Below, piece by piece: positions 40,666 through 49,580 of a stretch of DNA of 64,000 nt; position 1 is the first letter of the stretch; each line of letters starts with the position of its first letter. Under the pieces are notes generated by a model. It searched no databases, was not told the DNA's origin, and was given only the letters and a program-made list of their open reading frames with translations. The position numbers and the translations under genes are program-made. Source of the DNA: WHSW01 sp963777775 (GTDB lineage: Bacteria; Actinomycetota; Thermoleophilia; Solirubrobacterales; 70-9); the NCBI GenBank assembly GCA_963777775.1, contig CAVZRL010000005.1, positions 310,001 through 374,000 of the forward strand, given 5' to 3'.

Positions 40666-41075
40666 GGGTGGTCGCGCGCCGACGGGCCGGCTACACGCAC
40701 GAGGTCGAGGTCGAGGGCCGGCACACCGTCGTGATCGACGAGCCGACCTCGGTGGGGGGCAACGACGAAGGGCCGAGCCCGAGCCGGGCCGTCGCCGCCG
40801 CCCTCGCTGCCTGTACCGCGATCACCTGCGAGATGTACGCGGCCCGCAAGGGCTGGGAGCTGGGCGCGGTCGAGGTCGAGGTCGAGGCCGAGTACGGGCC
40901 GAATCAGTCGATGCTGCACGCCGAGGTGACGCTCTGCGTACCCGAGCCGCTCGACGAAGAGCAGCGCCGCCGGTTGCTCGTGATCGCCGGCAAGTGCCCG
41001 GTGCACCGCGCGCTCGCCGGCGAGACCCCGATCGAGATCGCCGATCGGATCGAGAGCCAGGCAGCTCACGGCTGA
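40662..41075 (+). CDS. OsmC/Ohr-family protein
   Basis: 137 residues, GTG overlapping the previous stop (GTGA). Reads DEPTSVGGNDEGPSPSRAVA, AALAACTAITCEMYAARKGW and AGKCPVHRALAGETPIEIAD. The two conserved cysteines (ACTAITC region and KCPVH) match the peroxidatic pair of OsmC-like hydroperoxide reductases. Likely reduces organic peroxides. Confidence 0.88.
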   Translation: MRVVARRRAGYTHEVEVEGRHTVVIDEPTSVGGNDEGPSPSRAVAAALAACTAITCEMYAARKGWELGAVEVEVEAEYGPNQSMLHAEVTLCVPEPLDEEQRRRLLVIAGKCPVHRALAGETPIEIADRIESQAAHG

Positions 41076-41878
41076 TGGAGCTCGGGCTTGGCGGACGAGC
41101 GTGCGCGGTGACCGGCGCGAGCCGCGGGATCGGGCGCGAGACCGCCCGCATGCTCGCAGCCGAGGGCGCCTCGGTGCTGCTGGTCGCGCGGGGCGAGGAG
41201 GAGCTCGCCGATGCGAGCGGCGAGTGCGCCGCCGCGGGCGGCGGTGCAGCGGAGGCGCTGACGCTCGACGTCACCGCGCCCGACGCCGGTGCGCGGATCG
41301 TCGCCGCCTGCGATCAGCGCTTCGGCAAGCTCGACGTGTTGGTCAACGGCGCCGGCACCGCGCGCTGGCGCGACCTCGACGACGTTCCCGAGGCCGACTG
41401 GTACGCGGCCTGGGAGCTCAACGTGATGGCTCCGCTGCGTGCGATGCGCGCCGCCGTCCCAGGTATGGCCGAGCGGAGCTGGGGTCGGATCGTCAACGTT
41501 TCATCGACCGCCGGCAAGCGCCCTTCGGCCCTGATGCCCGAGTACTCGGTGGCCAAGTCGGCCGAGCTCGCCCTCTCGCGCCTGTTCGCCGACCGCCACG
41601 CCGCCGACGGCGTACTCGTCAACGCGATCTGTCCCGGCCCGACAAGGTCGGAGCTGTGGATGGCCGAGGGCGGTCTGCTCGACCAGTCGCGCGAGCTGGC
41701 CGGGATCGAAACCCGCGAGGAGGCGCTGCGCGCCGCCGGCGCCAAGCGCCCGATCGGTCGCCTCGCCGAGGTCGAGGAGGTAGCGGCGGCGATCGTCTTC
41801 CTCTGCTCGGAGCGTGCCTCCTACGTCGCCGGCGCCGCCTGGTCGGTCGACGGCGGCACCGTGCAGGTGATCATCTGA
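41075..41878 (+). CDS. Short-chain dehydrogenase/reductase
   Basis: 267 residues, start overlapping the previous stop (TGATG). Classical SDR: TGASRGIGRETA (TGxxxGxG), VNGAGTA (NNAG variant), catalytic Ser in NVSSTAGK and YSVAKSA (YxxxK), then CPGPTRSE. NAD(P)H-dependent; substrate unknown. It ends 9 bp before the convergent malyl-CoA-lyase-like gene. Confidence 0.9.
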   Translation: MELGLGGRACAVTGASRGIGRETARMLAAEGASVLLVARGEEELADASGECAAAGGGAAEALTLDVTAPDAGARIVAACDQRFGKLDVLVNGAGTARWRDLDDVPEADWYAAWELNVMAPLRAMRAAVPGMAERSWGRIVNVSSTAGKRPSALMPEYSVAKSAELALSRLFADRHAADGVLVNAICPGPTRSELWMAEGGLLDQSRELAGIETREEALRAAGAKRPIGRLAEVEEVAAAIVFLCSERASYVAGAAWSVDGGTVQVII

Positions 41879-41887
41879 GCGCCTGGC

Positions 41888-42976
41888 TCAGGGCGCTGGA
41901 GAGGCCTGCGAGGGACGACTCGGCGTCGCCGAGGGCGGCCGCTTAGCCGTCGCCGAGCTAATCGCGAACTCGGGCCGGTGCGGCGGCTCGCTGATCGCCA
42001 TCTCCTCGGTATCGCGCCGCTCGATCTGCTCCAACTTCGCGAGCAGGTTCTCCGCCATCCGGATCGAGGCCGCGTCGATCAGCCGCCCGTTGAGCGACAC
42101 CGCGCCCTTGCCCTCGGCGGCGGCATCGTTCATCGCCGCGATGATCGCCCGCGTCTTCTCGACCAGGTGCTCGTCGGGGGTGAAGACCTCGTTCGCGAGC
42201 TCGATCTGCGCCGGGTGGATGGCCCACTTGCCCTCGTAGCCGAGCGCCGCGGCGCGGCGCGCCGCCGACAGGTAGCCCTCGGGATCGGTGAAGTCGCCGA
42301 ACGGGCCGTCGATCGGACGCAGCCCGTGGGCGCGGCAGGTGACCGCGATCCGGGCCAGCGGGTAGTGCCACTGGTCGCCCCAGTGGCGCTCGCGTTCGGC
42401 CGCCTCGTCGGCGTTGGTGAGCACCGAGTAGGACTCATCGACACCGCCGATCGAGGTCGTGCGGGCCTGGACCGAGGCGGCGTAGTCGGCGACCCCGAAG
42501 ATCATCGCCTCCATCCGCTCCGGGCAGGCGCGGGCGATCTCGTCGACGTTGACCATCCCGATCGCGGTCTCGATCAGGACCGTGAGGCCGATCTTGCGCT
42601 GCAGCCCGACCGCCGGCTCGATCTGCGAGAGCAGGGTCGCGACGAGGTGCACGTCGCCGGCGCCACTCGCCTTCGGGATCACGATCGCGTCGATCTGATC
42701 GCCGGCCTGCTCGACGACGTCGACGATGTCGCGGTAGCAGTAATGCGTGTCGAGGCCGTTGATCCGCACCGAGACCGACGGCGCCGACCAGTCGAGCTCG
42801 CGCAGGGCGTCGATCACGTTGACCCGTGCCTGCTCCTTGTCGTCCGGGGCGACCGCGTCCTCGAGGTCGAGCATGACGATGTCGGCGCCCAGCGTCGGCG
42901 CCTTCTCGAGCATCTGCACGTTGCTGCCCGGGACCGCGAGCTCGCTGCGGTGAAGCCTCGTCTTCTTCGGGGTCAT
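41888..42976 (-). CDS. HpcH/HpaI (CitE-type) aldolase, malyl-CoA-lyase-like
   Basis: 362 residues from ATG 42976. Key motifs: RSELAVPGSNVQMLEKA, DIVMLDLEDAVAPDDK (metal-binding Glu/Asp), IVIPKASGAGDV, IETAIGMVNVDEIA and KWAIHPAQIELANEVF. The length and the RSELAVPG start resemble L-malyl-CoA/beta-methylmalyl-CoA lyase (Mcl1) more than short CitE proteins. It would split malyl-CoA into glyoxylate and acetyl-CoA. It stands divergent from a glyoxylate aminotransferase with 216 bp between. The last 25 residues are Ser/Pro-rich. Confidence 0.85.
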   Translation of the reverse strand: MTPKKTRLHRSELAVPGSNVQMLEKAPTLGADIVMLDLEDAVAPDDKEQARVNVIDALRELDWSAPSVSVRINGLDTHYCYRDIVDVVEQAGDQIDAIVIPKASGAGDVHLVATLLSQIEPAVGLQRKIGLTVLIETAIGMVNVDEIARACPERMEAMIFGVADYAASVQARTTSIGGVDESYSVLTNADEAAERERHWGDQWHYPLARIAVTCRAHGLRPIDGPFGDFTDPEGYLSAARRAAALGYEGKWAIHPAQIELANEVFTPDEHLVEKTRAIIAAMNDAAAEGKGAVSLNGRLIDAASIRMAENLLAKLEQIERRDTEEMAISEPPHRPEFAISSATAKRPPSATPSRPSQASPAP

Positions 42977-43192
42977 CGGGACATCCTCCTCGGTTGGGCG
43001 ATCGGCCGGAAGCGGCAGTCAAGCGGCGATTCGGCCCGAGATCAAGCCAAGATAGAGAGATTCGACCGTGTTCGCAGCCCGACTCAATACATAGACAAAT
43101 GCCGTGGGCATGAGATAAATCTTCGCTTGCATTCCAACCCGGGTTCGGGCAAGCTGGCGCCCTCGGAACCGAGGACGACACCGGGGGAAGAG

Positions 43193-44347
43193 ATGACCGA
43201 CGAAGCACAGCCCAGCGCCGAGCTCGACCCGCCGCAGCGCCTGCTCTGCGGCCCCGGGCCGACCAACGTCGCCCCGTCCGTGCTCGCGGCGATGCAGAAG
43301 CCGATGCTCGGACACCTCGACCCCGACCTGCACGAGATCCTGCTCGAGATCGTCGCCGAGCTGCGCCAGGTGTACCGGGCCCAGGCCGGGCTGGTGCTGC
43401 CGTTGCAGGCGACCGGCTCGTCGGGGATGGAGGCCGGGATCCTCAACCTGGTCGAGCCCGGCGAGACCGTCGTCGTCGGCGTCTGCGGGTTCTTCGGCCG
43501 CCGGATCGCCGAGAAGGCCCGGCGGGCCGGCGCCGAGGTGGTCGAGGTCGAGGCCGACTGGGGCGAGATCGTCCCCACCGAGGAGATCGTCGCGGCGCTC
43601 GAGCGCCACCCCGAGACGAGGCTGGTCGCGGTAGTCCAGGCCGAGACCTCGACCGGAGTCGAGCAGCCGGTCGCCGAGCTGTCGGCGGCGATCGCGCCCA
43701 GCGACGCGCTGCTGATGGTCGATTGCGTGACCTCGCTGGGCGGGATCCCGGTCGAGTTCGACCGCTGGGGCATCGACTACGCCTACTCGTGCACCCAGAA
43801 GTGCCTCGCGGCGCCGCCCGGGATGTCGCCGATCGCGGTCTCCGAGCGCGCTCTGGAGCGATTTCGCTCGCGCCGTCACCCGGTCCCCTTCTCATTCGAC
43901 CTCGCGCTGCTCGAGGACTACTGGGTCACCCGGCCGGCCACCTACCACCACACCGCGCCGATCCTCCATATCTACGCCCTGCACGAGGCGCTGCGGCTGG
44001 TGCTCGCCGAGGGCCTCGAGCAACGCTGGGCCCGCCACGCCGAGGTCGGCGCCCACCTGCGCGCCGGGATCGAGCGACGCGAACTCGAGCTGCTCGCCGA
44101 CCCCGAGCACCGGCTCGCGCCGCTGACCGCGGTCCGGCTCGCGGAAGAGGTCGACGGTAAGGCTGTGCAAACGGCGATGCTGCGCGAGGACGGGATCGAG
44201 ATCGGCGGCGGGCTCGGGCCGCAGGCCCCGCCGATGTGGCGGATCGGGCTGATGGGCGAAAACGCGACCATCGAGACCGCCGACCAGGTCCTCGCCGCGC
44301 TCGACGCCGCGCTCGCCGAGCAGCCGGTCACCTCGCTGGCCGGCTGA
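43193..44347 (+). CDS. Serine/alanine-glyoxylate aminotransferase (class V PLP)
   Basis: 384 residues from ATG 43193 (GGGGGAAG ribosome site). RLLCGPGPTNVAPSVLAAMQ is the family start; AVVQAETSTGVEQP and DCVTSLGGIPVEFDRWGIDY lead to the PLP lysine in SCTQKCLAAPPGMSP. It converts glyoxylate to glycine with serine or alanine as donor. Placed opposite a malyl-CoA-lyase-like gene, it fits serine-cycle or glyoxylate recycling. The frame is open far upstream but the family start fixes the ATG. Confidence 0.88.
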   Translation: MTDEAQPSAELDPPQRLLCGPGPTNVAPSVLAAMQKPMLGHLDPDLHEILLEIVAELRQVYRAQAGLVLPLQATGSSGMEAGILNLVEPGETVVVGVCGFFGRRIAEKARRAGAEVVEVEADWGEIVPTEEIVAALERHPETRLVAVVQAETSTGVEQPVAELSAAIAPSDALLMVDCVTSLGGIPVEFDRWGIDYAYSCTQKCLAAPPGMSPIAVSERALERFRSRRHPVPFSFDLALLEDYWVTRPATYHHTAPILHIYALHEALRLVLAEGLEQRWARHAEVGAHLRAGIERRELELLADPEHRLAPLTAVRLAEEVDGKAVQTAMLREDGIEIGGGLGPQAPPMWRIGLMGENATIETADQVLAALDAALAEQPVTSLAG

Positions 44348-44429
44348 GCCCGTGATCTGAGCGGGCGCGCGCCTGCGCCCGAGGGGCGCGAGTTGCGCGC
44401 CGCGCCGCGCCGTGGTGTGATCCACGCCT

Positions 44430-45383
44430 ATGACGCGCGCGATCGTGCTCGGGTTGGTGGGCGACTCGGGGGCCGGCAAGACGACTGTGACCAGGGGCCT
44501 GGTCAGGGTGCTCGGTGACGCTCACGTGACCCACCTCTCCGCCGACGACTATCACCGCTTCGACCGCGTCCAGCGCGCCGAGCTCGGGATCACGCCCCTG
44601 AACCCAGACGCGAACCACCTCGACATCCTCACCCAGCACCTCAAGCACCTGCGGCGGGGCGAGCCGGTGCTGAAGCCGGTCTACGACCACGTCGACGGCT
44701 CGTTCGCCGCGCCGGTCTACCTGCGCCCGTCCCGCTTCCTGATCGCCGAAGGGCTGCTCAACTTCCACACCGAAACGCTGCGCAGCGCGCACGAGATCCG
44801 GGTCTTCCTCGCTCCCCCCGAGGACCTGCGCCGGGCGTGGAAGGTAAAGCGGGACTGCACCAGGCGCGGGTACACGACCAGCGAAGCGCTGGCCGAGCTC
44901 GACCGCCGCCAAGGCGACGCCGACGCCTACATCCACCCGCAACGAGCCCACGCCGACATCGTCGTCGCCTTTCGCCCGGAGCGCGGCCGCGGGCCCGCCC
45001 ACCTCGACGCCGACGTGATCCTGCGCGACACGCTTCCCCACCCCGACCTCTCGCCGCTGATCGACGGGACCGATGGCGGCCCGACCCTGATCGAGCGCGA
45101 GCACGAGCAGCTGCTGCGAATCCCCGGTGACCTCGACCCAGAGCACACCGAGGCGCTGCAGGAGGCGGTCTGGGAGCGGATCAGCTTCGCCAACCACCTC
45201 CGCATCCGACGGCTCGGCGAGTTGACCGTGGGCACCGACCTGTACCGCTCCGACTCGCTGGCGTTGGTCCAGCTCCTGCTCCTCTACCACCTGGTCCGCG
45301 CCCGGGCCACGGTCGCAACGGGAGGCGAGCCGCCGCGCAGCGAGCGGCGCTCGACCGGAGCCGACTCCGCCCTGCACACCTGA
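44430..45383 (+). CDS. prk: Phosphoribulokinase
   Basis: 317 residues from ATG. P-loop GLVGDSGAGKTTVTRGLVRV, then DDYHRFDRVQRAELGITPLN and VLKPVYDHVDGSFAAPVYL, matching class II-type PRK (the DDYH and KPVYDH motifs). It phosphorylates ribulose 5-phosphate, the RuBisCO substrate precursor. No RuBisCO gene lies in the window; the next gene is a CbbR-like regulator. A uridine-kinase-like role is a less likely alternative. Confidence 0.87.
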   Translation: MTRAIVLGLVGDSGAGKTTVTRGLVRVLGDAHVTHLSADDYHRFDRVQRAELGITPLNPDANHLDILTQHLKHLRRGEPVLKPVYDHVDGSFAAPVYLRPSRFLIAEGLLNFHTETLRSAHEIRVFLAPPEDLRRAWKVKRDCTRRGYTTSEALAELDRRQGDADAYIHPQRAHADIVVAFRPERGRGPAHLDADVILRDTLPHPDLSPLIDGTDGGPTLIEREHEQLLRIPGDLDPEHTEALQEAVWERISFANHLRIRRLGELTVGTDLYRSDSLALVQLLLLYHLVRARATVATGGEPPRSERRSTGADSALHT

Positions 45384-45456
45384 GGGCCCCGAGCGGGGGC
45401 TGCCTCTAGACTCCGCGCGCACCCATAGAGTCACATCGATAGGTGGAGCTTTCGGG

Positions 45457-46395
45457 ATGGCGATCACCCTCACACAACTGAAGGCGTTCGTGACCGTGCT
45501 CCGGCGTGGCTCGGTGACCGCTGCGGCACGCGAGCTCGTCGTCACCCAGCCGTCGGTCTCGGCAGCGATCAGCGCCCTCGAGCGGGAGGTCGGCGTCGAG
45601 CTGACCGAGCGCTCGGGTCGCAGCCTGAGGCCGACAGCCGCCGGCACCGCTTTCGCGCCCTATGCCGCCGATGTCCTCGGCTTGCTCGACCGCGGGGCCC
45701 GGGCCGCGCGGGAGGCGGCGACGGCGGAGCCTCCGACGCTGCGGATCACCGCCGTCACCACCGCCGGCGAGCATCTGGCGCCGCAGCTGATCCAGGCGTT
45801 TCGCGAGCGTCGCCCCGAGCTCGAGATCAGCCTCTTGGTCGGCAACCGCGACGAGGTCTTCGCCCGGCTCGCCGCCCACGAGGCCGACGTCGCGATCACC
45901 GGCAGGATCCCCGACACCGGGCGGCTCACGGGCCAGGCCTTCGCCGAGAACCCGATCGTCCTCGTCACCGCGCCCGACGACCCGCTGGCGAAGCGCCGCT
46001 GGGTCGCAGTCTCGGAGCTCGCCTCGCGCCCCTGGATGGTCCGCGAGCCCGGCTCGGGTACCCGGGCGCTGAGCGAGGAGTTCCTGACCACCCACGGCCT
46101 GACCCCGACCGTGCTCACCCTGGGCTCCAACGGCGCGATCAAGCAGGCCGCCCAGGCCGGGCTCGGGATCGCCCTTCAGTCCCAGGCGGCGGTCGAGCTC
46201 GAGCTCGAGCTCGGGCTGCTGGCGACGATCCGGCCGCGCGGCGGACTGCCGGTGCGCCACTGGCACGTCGTTCGCGCCGCGACCGGTCCGGTCCGCGACG
46301 AGGTCGAGGCGTTCATGGCCTTTTGCGACTCGCCCGCCGCGCGGCTGGCCCTCGCCCGGCGCCGGGGGTCGGTCGCCGATCAGCTCCAGGGATAG
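45457..46395 (+). CDS. LysR-family regulator, CbbR-like
   Basis: 312 residues from ATG 45457. The N-terminal winged helix reads LTQLKAFVTVLRRGSVTAAA and VTQPSVSAAISALEREVGVE; the effector domain follows (TTAGEHLAPQLIQAFRERRP). Position behind phosphoribulokinase suggests control of that gene or a wider CO2-fixation set. It does not lie divergent from its target as CbbR usually does. Its last 16 bases overlap the convergent oxidase gene. Confidence 0.85.
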   Translation: MAITLTQLKAFVTVLRRGSVTAAARELVVTQPSVSAAISALEREVGVELTERSGRSLRPTAAGTAFAPYAADVLGLLDRGARAAREAATAEPPTLRITAVTTAGEHLAPQLIQAFRERRPELEISLLVGNRDEVFARLAAHEADVAITGRIPDTGRLTGQAFAENPIVLVTAPDDPLAKRRWVAVSELASRPWMVREPGSGTRALSEEFLTTHGLTPTVLTLGSNGAIKQAAQAGLGIALQSQAAVELELELGLLATIRPRGGLPVRHWHVVRAATGPVRDEVEAFMAFCDSPAARLALARRRGSVADQLQG

Positions 46396-47681
46396 GGGCT
46401 GCTGGACACCGGGTGCAGGTCCCCGGTCTCGAACCGCTCGTAGCGGAACGGGTGCAGGAGGGTCGAGTGCTCACCGCTCAGCACCCTGGCGATCTCCCGT
46501 CCGACCGCGATCATCTTGTAGCCGTGGTTGGAGTCGGCGGCGACGTAGACGTTGGGCAGCATCCGGTCGAAGATCGGGAAGTTGTCCGCGGTAAAGGCGC
46601 CGACGCCGCCCGAGCGAACCTGCGCGTACTCAGAGCGACAGCCCTCGAACCGGGCCATACAGTGGGAGAGCGCGGCGCAGAACAGGTCCGGGAAGTCGTC
46701 GTCGACCGAGCCGGTCGGGTACGGATCGACCTCGAAGTCGGGCCCCACGGTGAGCGGCTGGGCTCCCCCCTGGACGGTCTCGCGATCCGGCTTCACGTAG
46801 ATCCCCCAGGGGCCGTCGCTGACCCGCGCCCCGGCGTCGTCGAGCAGCGGCAGATCGGAGTCGACGTGCAGGACCGGCGGCGTCGCGCCGGCGTCGGTGT
46901 CGAGGGTCGAGGGCGCCATCCGCACCTCCCCCTCCTGCAGGTACCAGTAGGTCCACATCGGCACCGCCTCGTCGACGCTTCCGTCCGGGCGCCGCACGTC
47001 AAGGCGGTCGGGCAGACCGAGCATCGCCCAGAGGCTCGCGACCCAGGGGCCGACCGCGATCACCACCTGCTCGACGTCGATCGGCCCGGCGCTGGTCTCG
47101 ACACGGGTGACCGCGCCGGAGCCGTCTGCCTCGAAGCCGGTCACCTCCACCCCCTCGGCGATCTGCGCCCCGGCCGCCTCCGCCTTGCGGGCCAGTGCCC
47201 GCATCGATTCCTGGTTGAAGGCGTACCCGCCGGCGTGCTCGTGAAGGCAGACACTCAAGCCCTCGGCGCGCCAGTCGCCGAACAGCCCGCGCATGTGCTC
47301 GCGAACCGCTCGCTCGCCGGTGTGCAGCTCCGACGGGTAGCCGATCCGCTGCTGGCGCTCGTGCACCTCCGCGAGCTCCGCCTCCTGCGCGGGCGGCCCG
47401 AGCGCGACATAGCCGCTGCCGTGGTAGGTGAAGGCCTCGGGGTCGGACTCCCAGATCTCCACGCACGCGGCCATCAGCTCCGCCATCGCGGGCTGGTAGT
47501 AGTTGTTGCGGATCACCCCGCAGGCGATCCCCGAGGCCCCCGCCCCGACCCGGGACTTGTCGACGACCAGCGCCTGCTCGCCGGCCTGGGCCAGATACCA
47601 CGCCGTTGAGAGGCCGTGGACGCCGGCGCCGACGATCAGGTGACGAGCGGAGGACGGCAGGTCCGGCACCGGCTCGGCCAT
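46380..47681 (-). CDS. FAD-dependent oxidoreductase, DAO/sarcosine-oxidase-beta type
   Basis: 433 residues from ATG 47681. FAD-binding start ARHLIVGAGVHGLSTAWYLA (GxGxxG) and VDKSRVGAGASGIACGVIRN. The C-terminus has GGVGAFTADNFPIFDR and ADSNHGYKMIAVG, typical of DAO-family amine oxidases. It lies last in the operon with the mgs-like genes and its start overlaps the preceding stop (TGATG). It is distinct from the mgdA-like subunit at 56.8 kb, so it may oxidise a related N-methyl amino acid. An upstream frame extension is not conserved. Confidence 0.82.
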   Translation of the reverse strand: MAEPVPDLPSSARHLIVGAGVHGLSTAWYLAQAGEQALVVDKSRVGAGASGIACGVIRNNYYQPAMAELMAACVEIWESDPEAFTYHGSGYVALGPPAQEAELAEVHERQQRIGYPSELHTGERAVREHMRGLFGDWRAEGLSVCLHEHAGGYAFNQESMRALARKAEAAGAQIAEGVEVTGFEADGSGAVTRVETSAGPIDVEQVVIAVGPWVASLWAMLGLPDRLDVRRPDGSVDEAVPMWTYWYLQEGEVRMAPSTLDTDAGATPPVLHVDSDLPLLDDAGARVSDGPWGIYVKPDRETVQGGAQPLTVGPDFEVDPYPTGSVDDDFPDLFCAALSHCMARFEGCRSEYAQVRSGGVGAFTADNFPIFDRMLPNVYVAADSNHGYKMIAVGREIARVLSGEHSTLLHPFRYERFETGDLHPVSSSPYPWS

Positions 47682-48124
47682 CAGTGGGCCGGCGGCTCCC
47701 AGCCCTCGAGGATCGGCGGCCGCCAGTCCGAGCCGACCGTGTTCGAGCCCTCGACCCACGGGCCGAGCTCGGGCTGGGGGAACTTCGTGTGCTGCTGCTT
47801 GAGCCGGATCCCATAGGAGTTCCCCGATTGCAGGTGCTTGACCAGCACCTTGCGGGCGATCTCGTTCTCGCGCCCGTCGGGGATCTCGAAGTAGATCTTC
47901 AGGAACGAGTTCGAGTAGCGGTCGAAGACCGCCGGGACGCCCTCTTCCTCGAGCAGTTCAACGTCCTCGAGCCAGTTGATGTCGCCCCCGGGGGTGACGG
48001 CGTCGAGGTCGACGTCCTCGAGCACCGAGATCTCCTCCTGGTAGGGAAAGCGCTTGCCGGAGAGATACTCGGCGTCGATCGAGGCGATCTTCTCGGGCTC
48101 GTGGACCTGGTCGGCGCGGGTCAT
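47681..48124 (-). CDS. Unrecognised 147-residue protein in the mgs-like operon
   Basis: From ATG 48124, which overlaps the stop of mgsC (ATGA). The protein is acidic and soluble: EYLSGKRFPYQEEISVLEDV, DINWLEDVELLEEEGVPAVF, YSNSFLKIYFEIPDGRENEI and WRPPILEGWEPPAH. The final Trp/Pro-rich segment is striking. No family is recognised. Tight coupling to mgsC and to the oxidase suggests an accessory subunit or assembly factor. Confidence 0.75.
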   Translation of the reverse strand: MTRADQVHEPEKIASIDAEYLSGKRFPYQEEISVLEDVDLDAVTPGGDINWLEDVELLEEEGVPAVFDRYSNSFLKIYFEIPDGRENEIARKVLVKHLQSGNSYGIRLKQQHTKFPQPELGPWVEGSNTVGSDWRPPILEGWEPPAH

Positions 48125-49566
48125 CGCTGCTCCGGGGCCCCGACCGCATCGCGATCGGCGGGCAGGTAGTCGATCGGGTGCTCGAGGTGGCGCTCGAGCA
48201 GCGTCTTGATCTCGCTCAGGGCGCGTTCCTCGGTCACCCCCGGGACGTAGTCGGTGCCCGCGAGCGGGACCCGGGCCATCGCCGCCGCCTCGACCGTGAG
48301 CGCCGCCAGGTCCTCGGGCTCGAGGCTGTGGATGTCGGTCTTGCCGCATGCCCGGGCCAGCATCTGGACCTCGAGCGTCAGCGTGTGGAGGAAGTTGTAG
48401 ACGCGCTCGGCACCCTCATCGACGACCAGGCGCTTGCGCAACTCGGGGTCCTGGGTCGTGATCCCGACCGGGCAACGACCGGTGTGGCAGTGATAGCACT
48501 GGCCCGCCGGGACGCCGATCGTGCCCTCGTAATCGGTCACCCCCTCGATCTCGCGGTTGCAGTTGAGCGCGATCAGCGCCGAGTGCCCGATCGCGACCGC
48601 CTTCGCTCCCAGCGCCAGGCACTTGGCGACGTCGGCGCCGTTGCGGATCCCGCCCGCGACCACGAGATCGATCTCGTCGACCAGCCCGACGTCCTCGAGC
48701 GCCCGGCGGGCCTCGGGGATCGCCGACATCAGCGGCACGCCGGTCTCCTCGGTCGCGATGTGGGGGCCGGCGCCGGTGCCGCCCTCGGCGCCGTCGAGAT
48801 AGATGATGTCCGGGCCGCACTTGGCAGCCATTCGCACGTCGTCGTAGACGCGGGCGGCGCCGAGCTTGAGCTGGATCGGGATCTCGTAGTTGGTCGCCTC
48901 GCGGACCTCCTGGATCTTCAGCGAGAGATCGTCGGGCCCGAGCCAGTCGGGATGGCGGGCGGGCGAGCGCTGGTCGATCCCGACCGGCAGCGAGCGCATC
49001 TCGGCGACCTGCTCGGTCACCTTCTGGCCCATCAGGTGCCCGCCGAGCCCGACCTTGCAGCCCTGGCCGATGAAGAACTCGAGCGCGTCGGCGAGCATCA
49101 TGTGATGCGGGTTGAAGCCGTAGCGGCTCTGGATGATCTGGTAGTACCACTTGGTCGAGAGGTCTCGCTCGGGCGGGATCATCCCCCCCTCCCCCGAGCA
49201 GGTCGCGGTGCCGGCCATCGAGGCGCCCTTGGCGAGCGCCATCTTCGCCTCCAGCGAGAGGGCGCCGAAGCTCATCCCGGTGATGTAGACCGGGATGTCG
49301 AGCTCGATCGGCTTGCTCGCGAAGCGACCGCCGAGCACGGTCTTGGTCGCGCACTTCTCGCGATAGCCCTCGATCACGAACCTGGTCAGCGTCCCGGGCA
49401 GGAAGATCAGCTCGTCCCAGTGCGGGATCGGCTTGAAGATCGAGAAACCGCGCATCCGGTAGCGGCCGAGGTCGGCCTTCATCTGGATGTCGTTGATCAC
49501 CTCGGGGGTGAAGATCCGGCTCCGCCCGAGGACGGTCTTGCGGGTCGGTGCTGTCTCGTCGGCCAT
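48121..49566 (-). CDS. mgsC: N-methylglutamate synthase subunit MgsC-like (FMN-binding glutamate synthase domain)
   Basis: 481 residues. The glutamate-synthase barrel is clear: ITGMSFGALSLEAKMALAKG, GEGGMIPPERD, QLKLGAARVYDDVRMAAKCG, IYLDGAEGGTGAGP, and CYHCHTGRCPVGITTQDPEL with the three cysteines of the 3Fe-4S cluster. It is the stand-alone FMN/FeS module of GlxD/MgsC. In the pathway it would transfer a methylamine group from gamma-glutamylmethylamide to give N-methylglutamate. Operon order gmaS-mgsA-mgsB-mgsC is intact here. A GlxD role in another amine pathway is the alternative. Confidence 0.8.
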   Translation of the reverse strand: MADETAPTRKTVLGRSRIFTPEVINDIQMKADLGRYRMRGFSIFKPIPHWDELIFLPGTLTRFVIEGYREKCATKTVLGGRFASKPIELDIPVYITGMSFGALSLEAKMALAKGASMAGTATCSGEGGMIPPERDLSTKWYYQIIQSRYGFNPHHMMLADALEFFIGQGCKVGLGGHLMGQKVTEQVAEMRSLPVGIDQRSPARHPDWLGPDDLSLKIQEVREATNYEIPIQLKLGAARVYDDVRMAAKCGPDIIYLDGAEGGTGAGPHIATEETGVPLMSAIPEARRALEDVGLVDEIDLVVAGGIRNGADVAKCLALGAKAVAIGHSALIALNCNREIEGVTDYEGTIGVPAGQCYHCHTGRCPVGITTQDPELRKRLVVDEGAERVYNFLHTLTLEVQMLARACGKTDIHSLEPEDLAALTVEAAAMARVPLAGTDYVPGVTEERALSEIKTLLERHLEHPIDYLPADRDAVGAPEQR

Positions 49567-49580
49567 CGTCTTGCCTTTCC

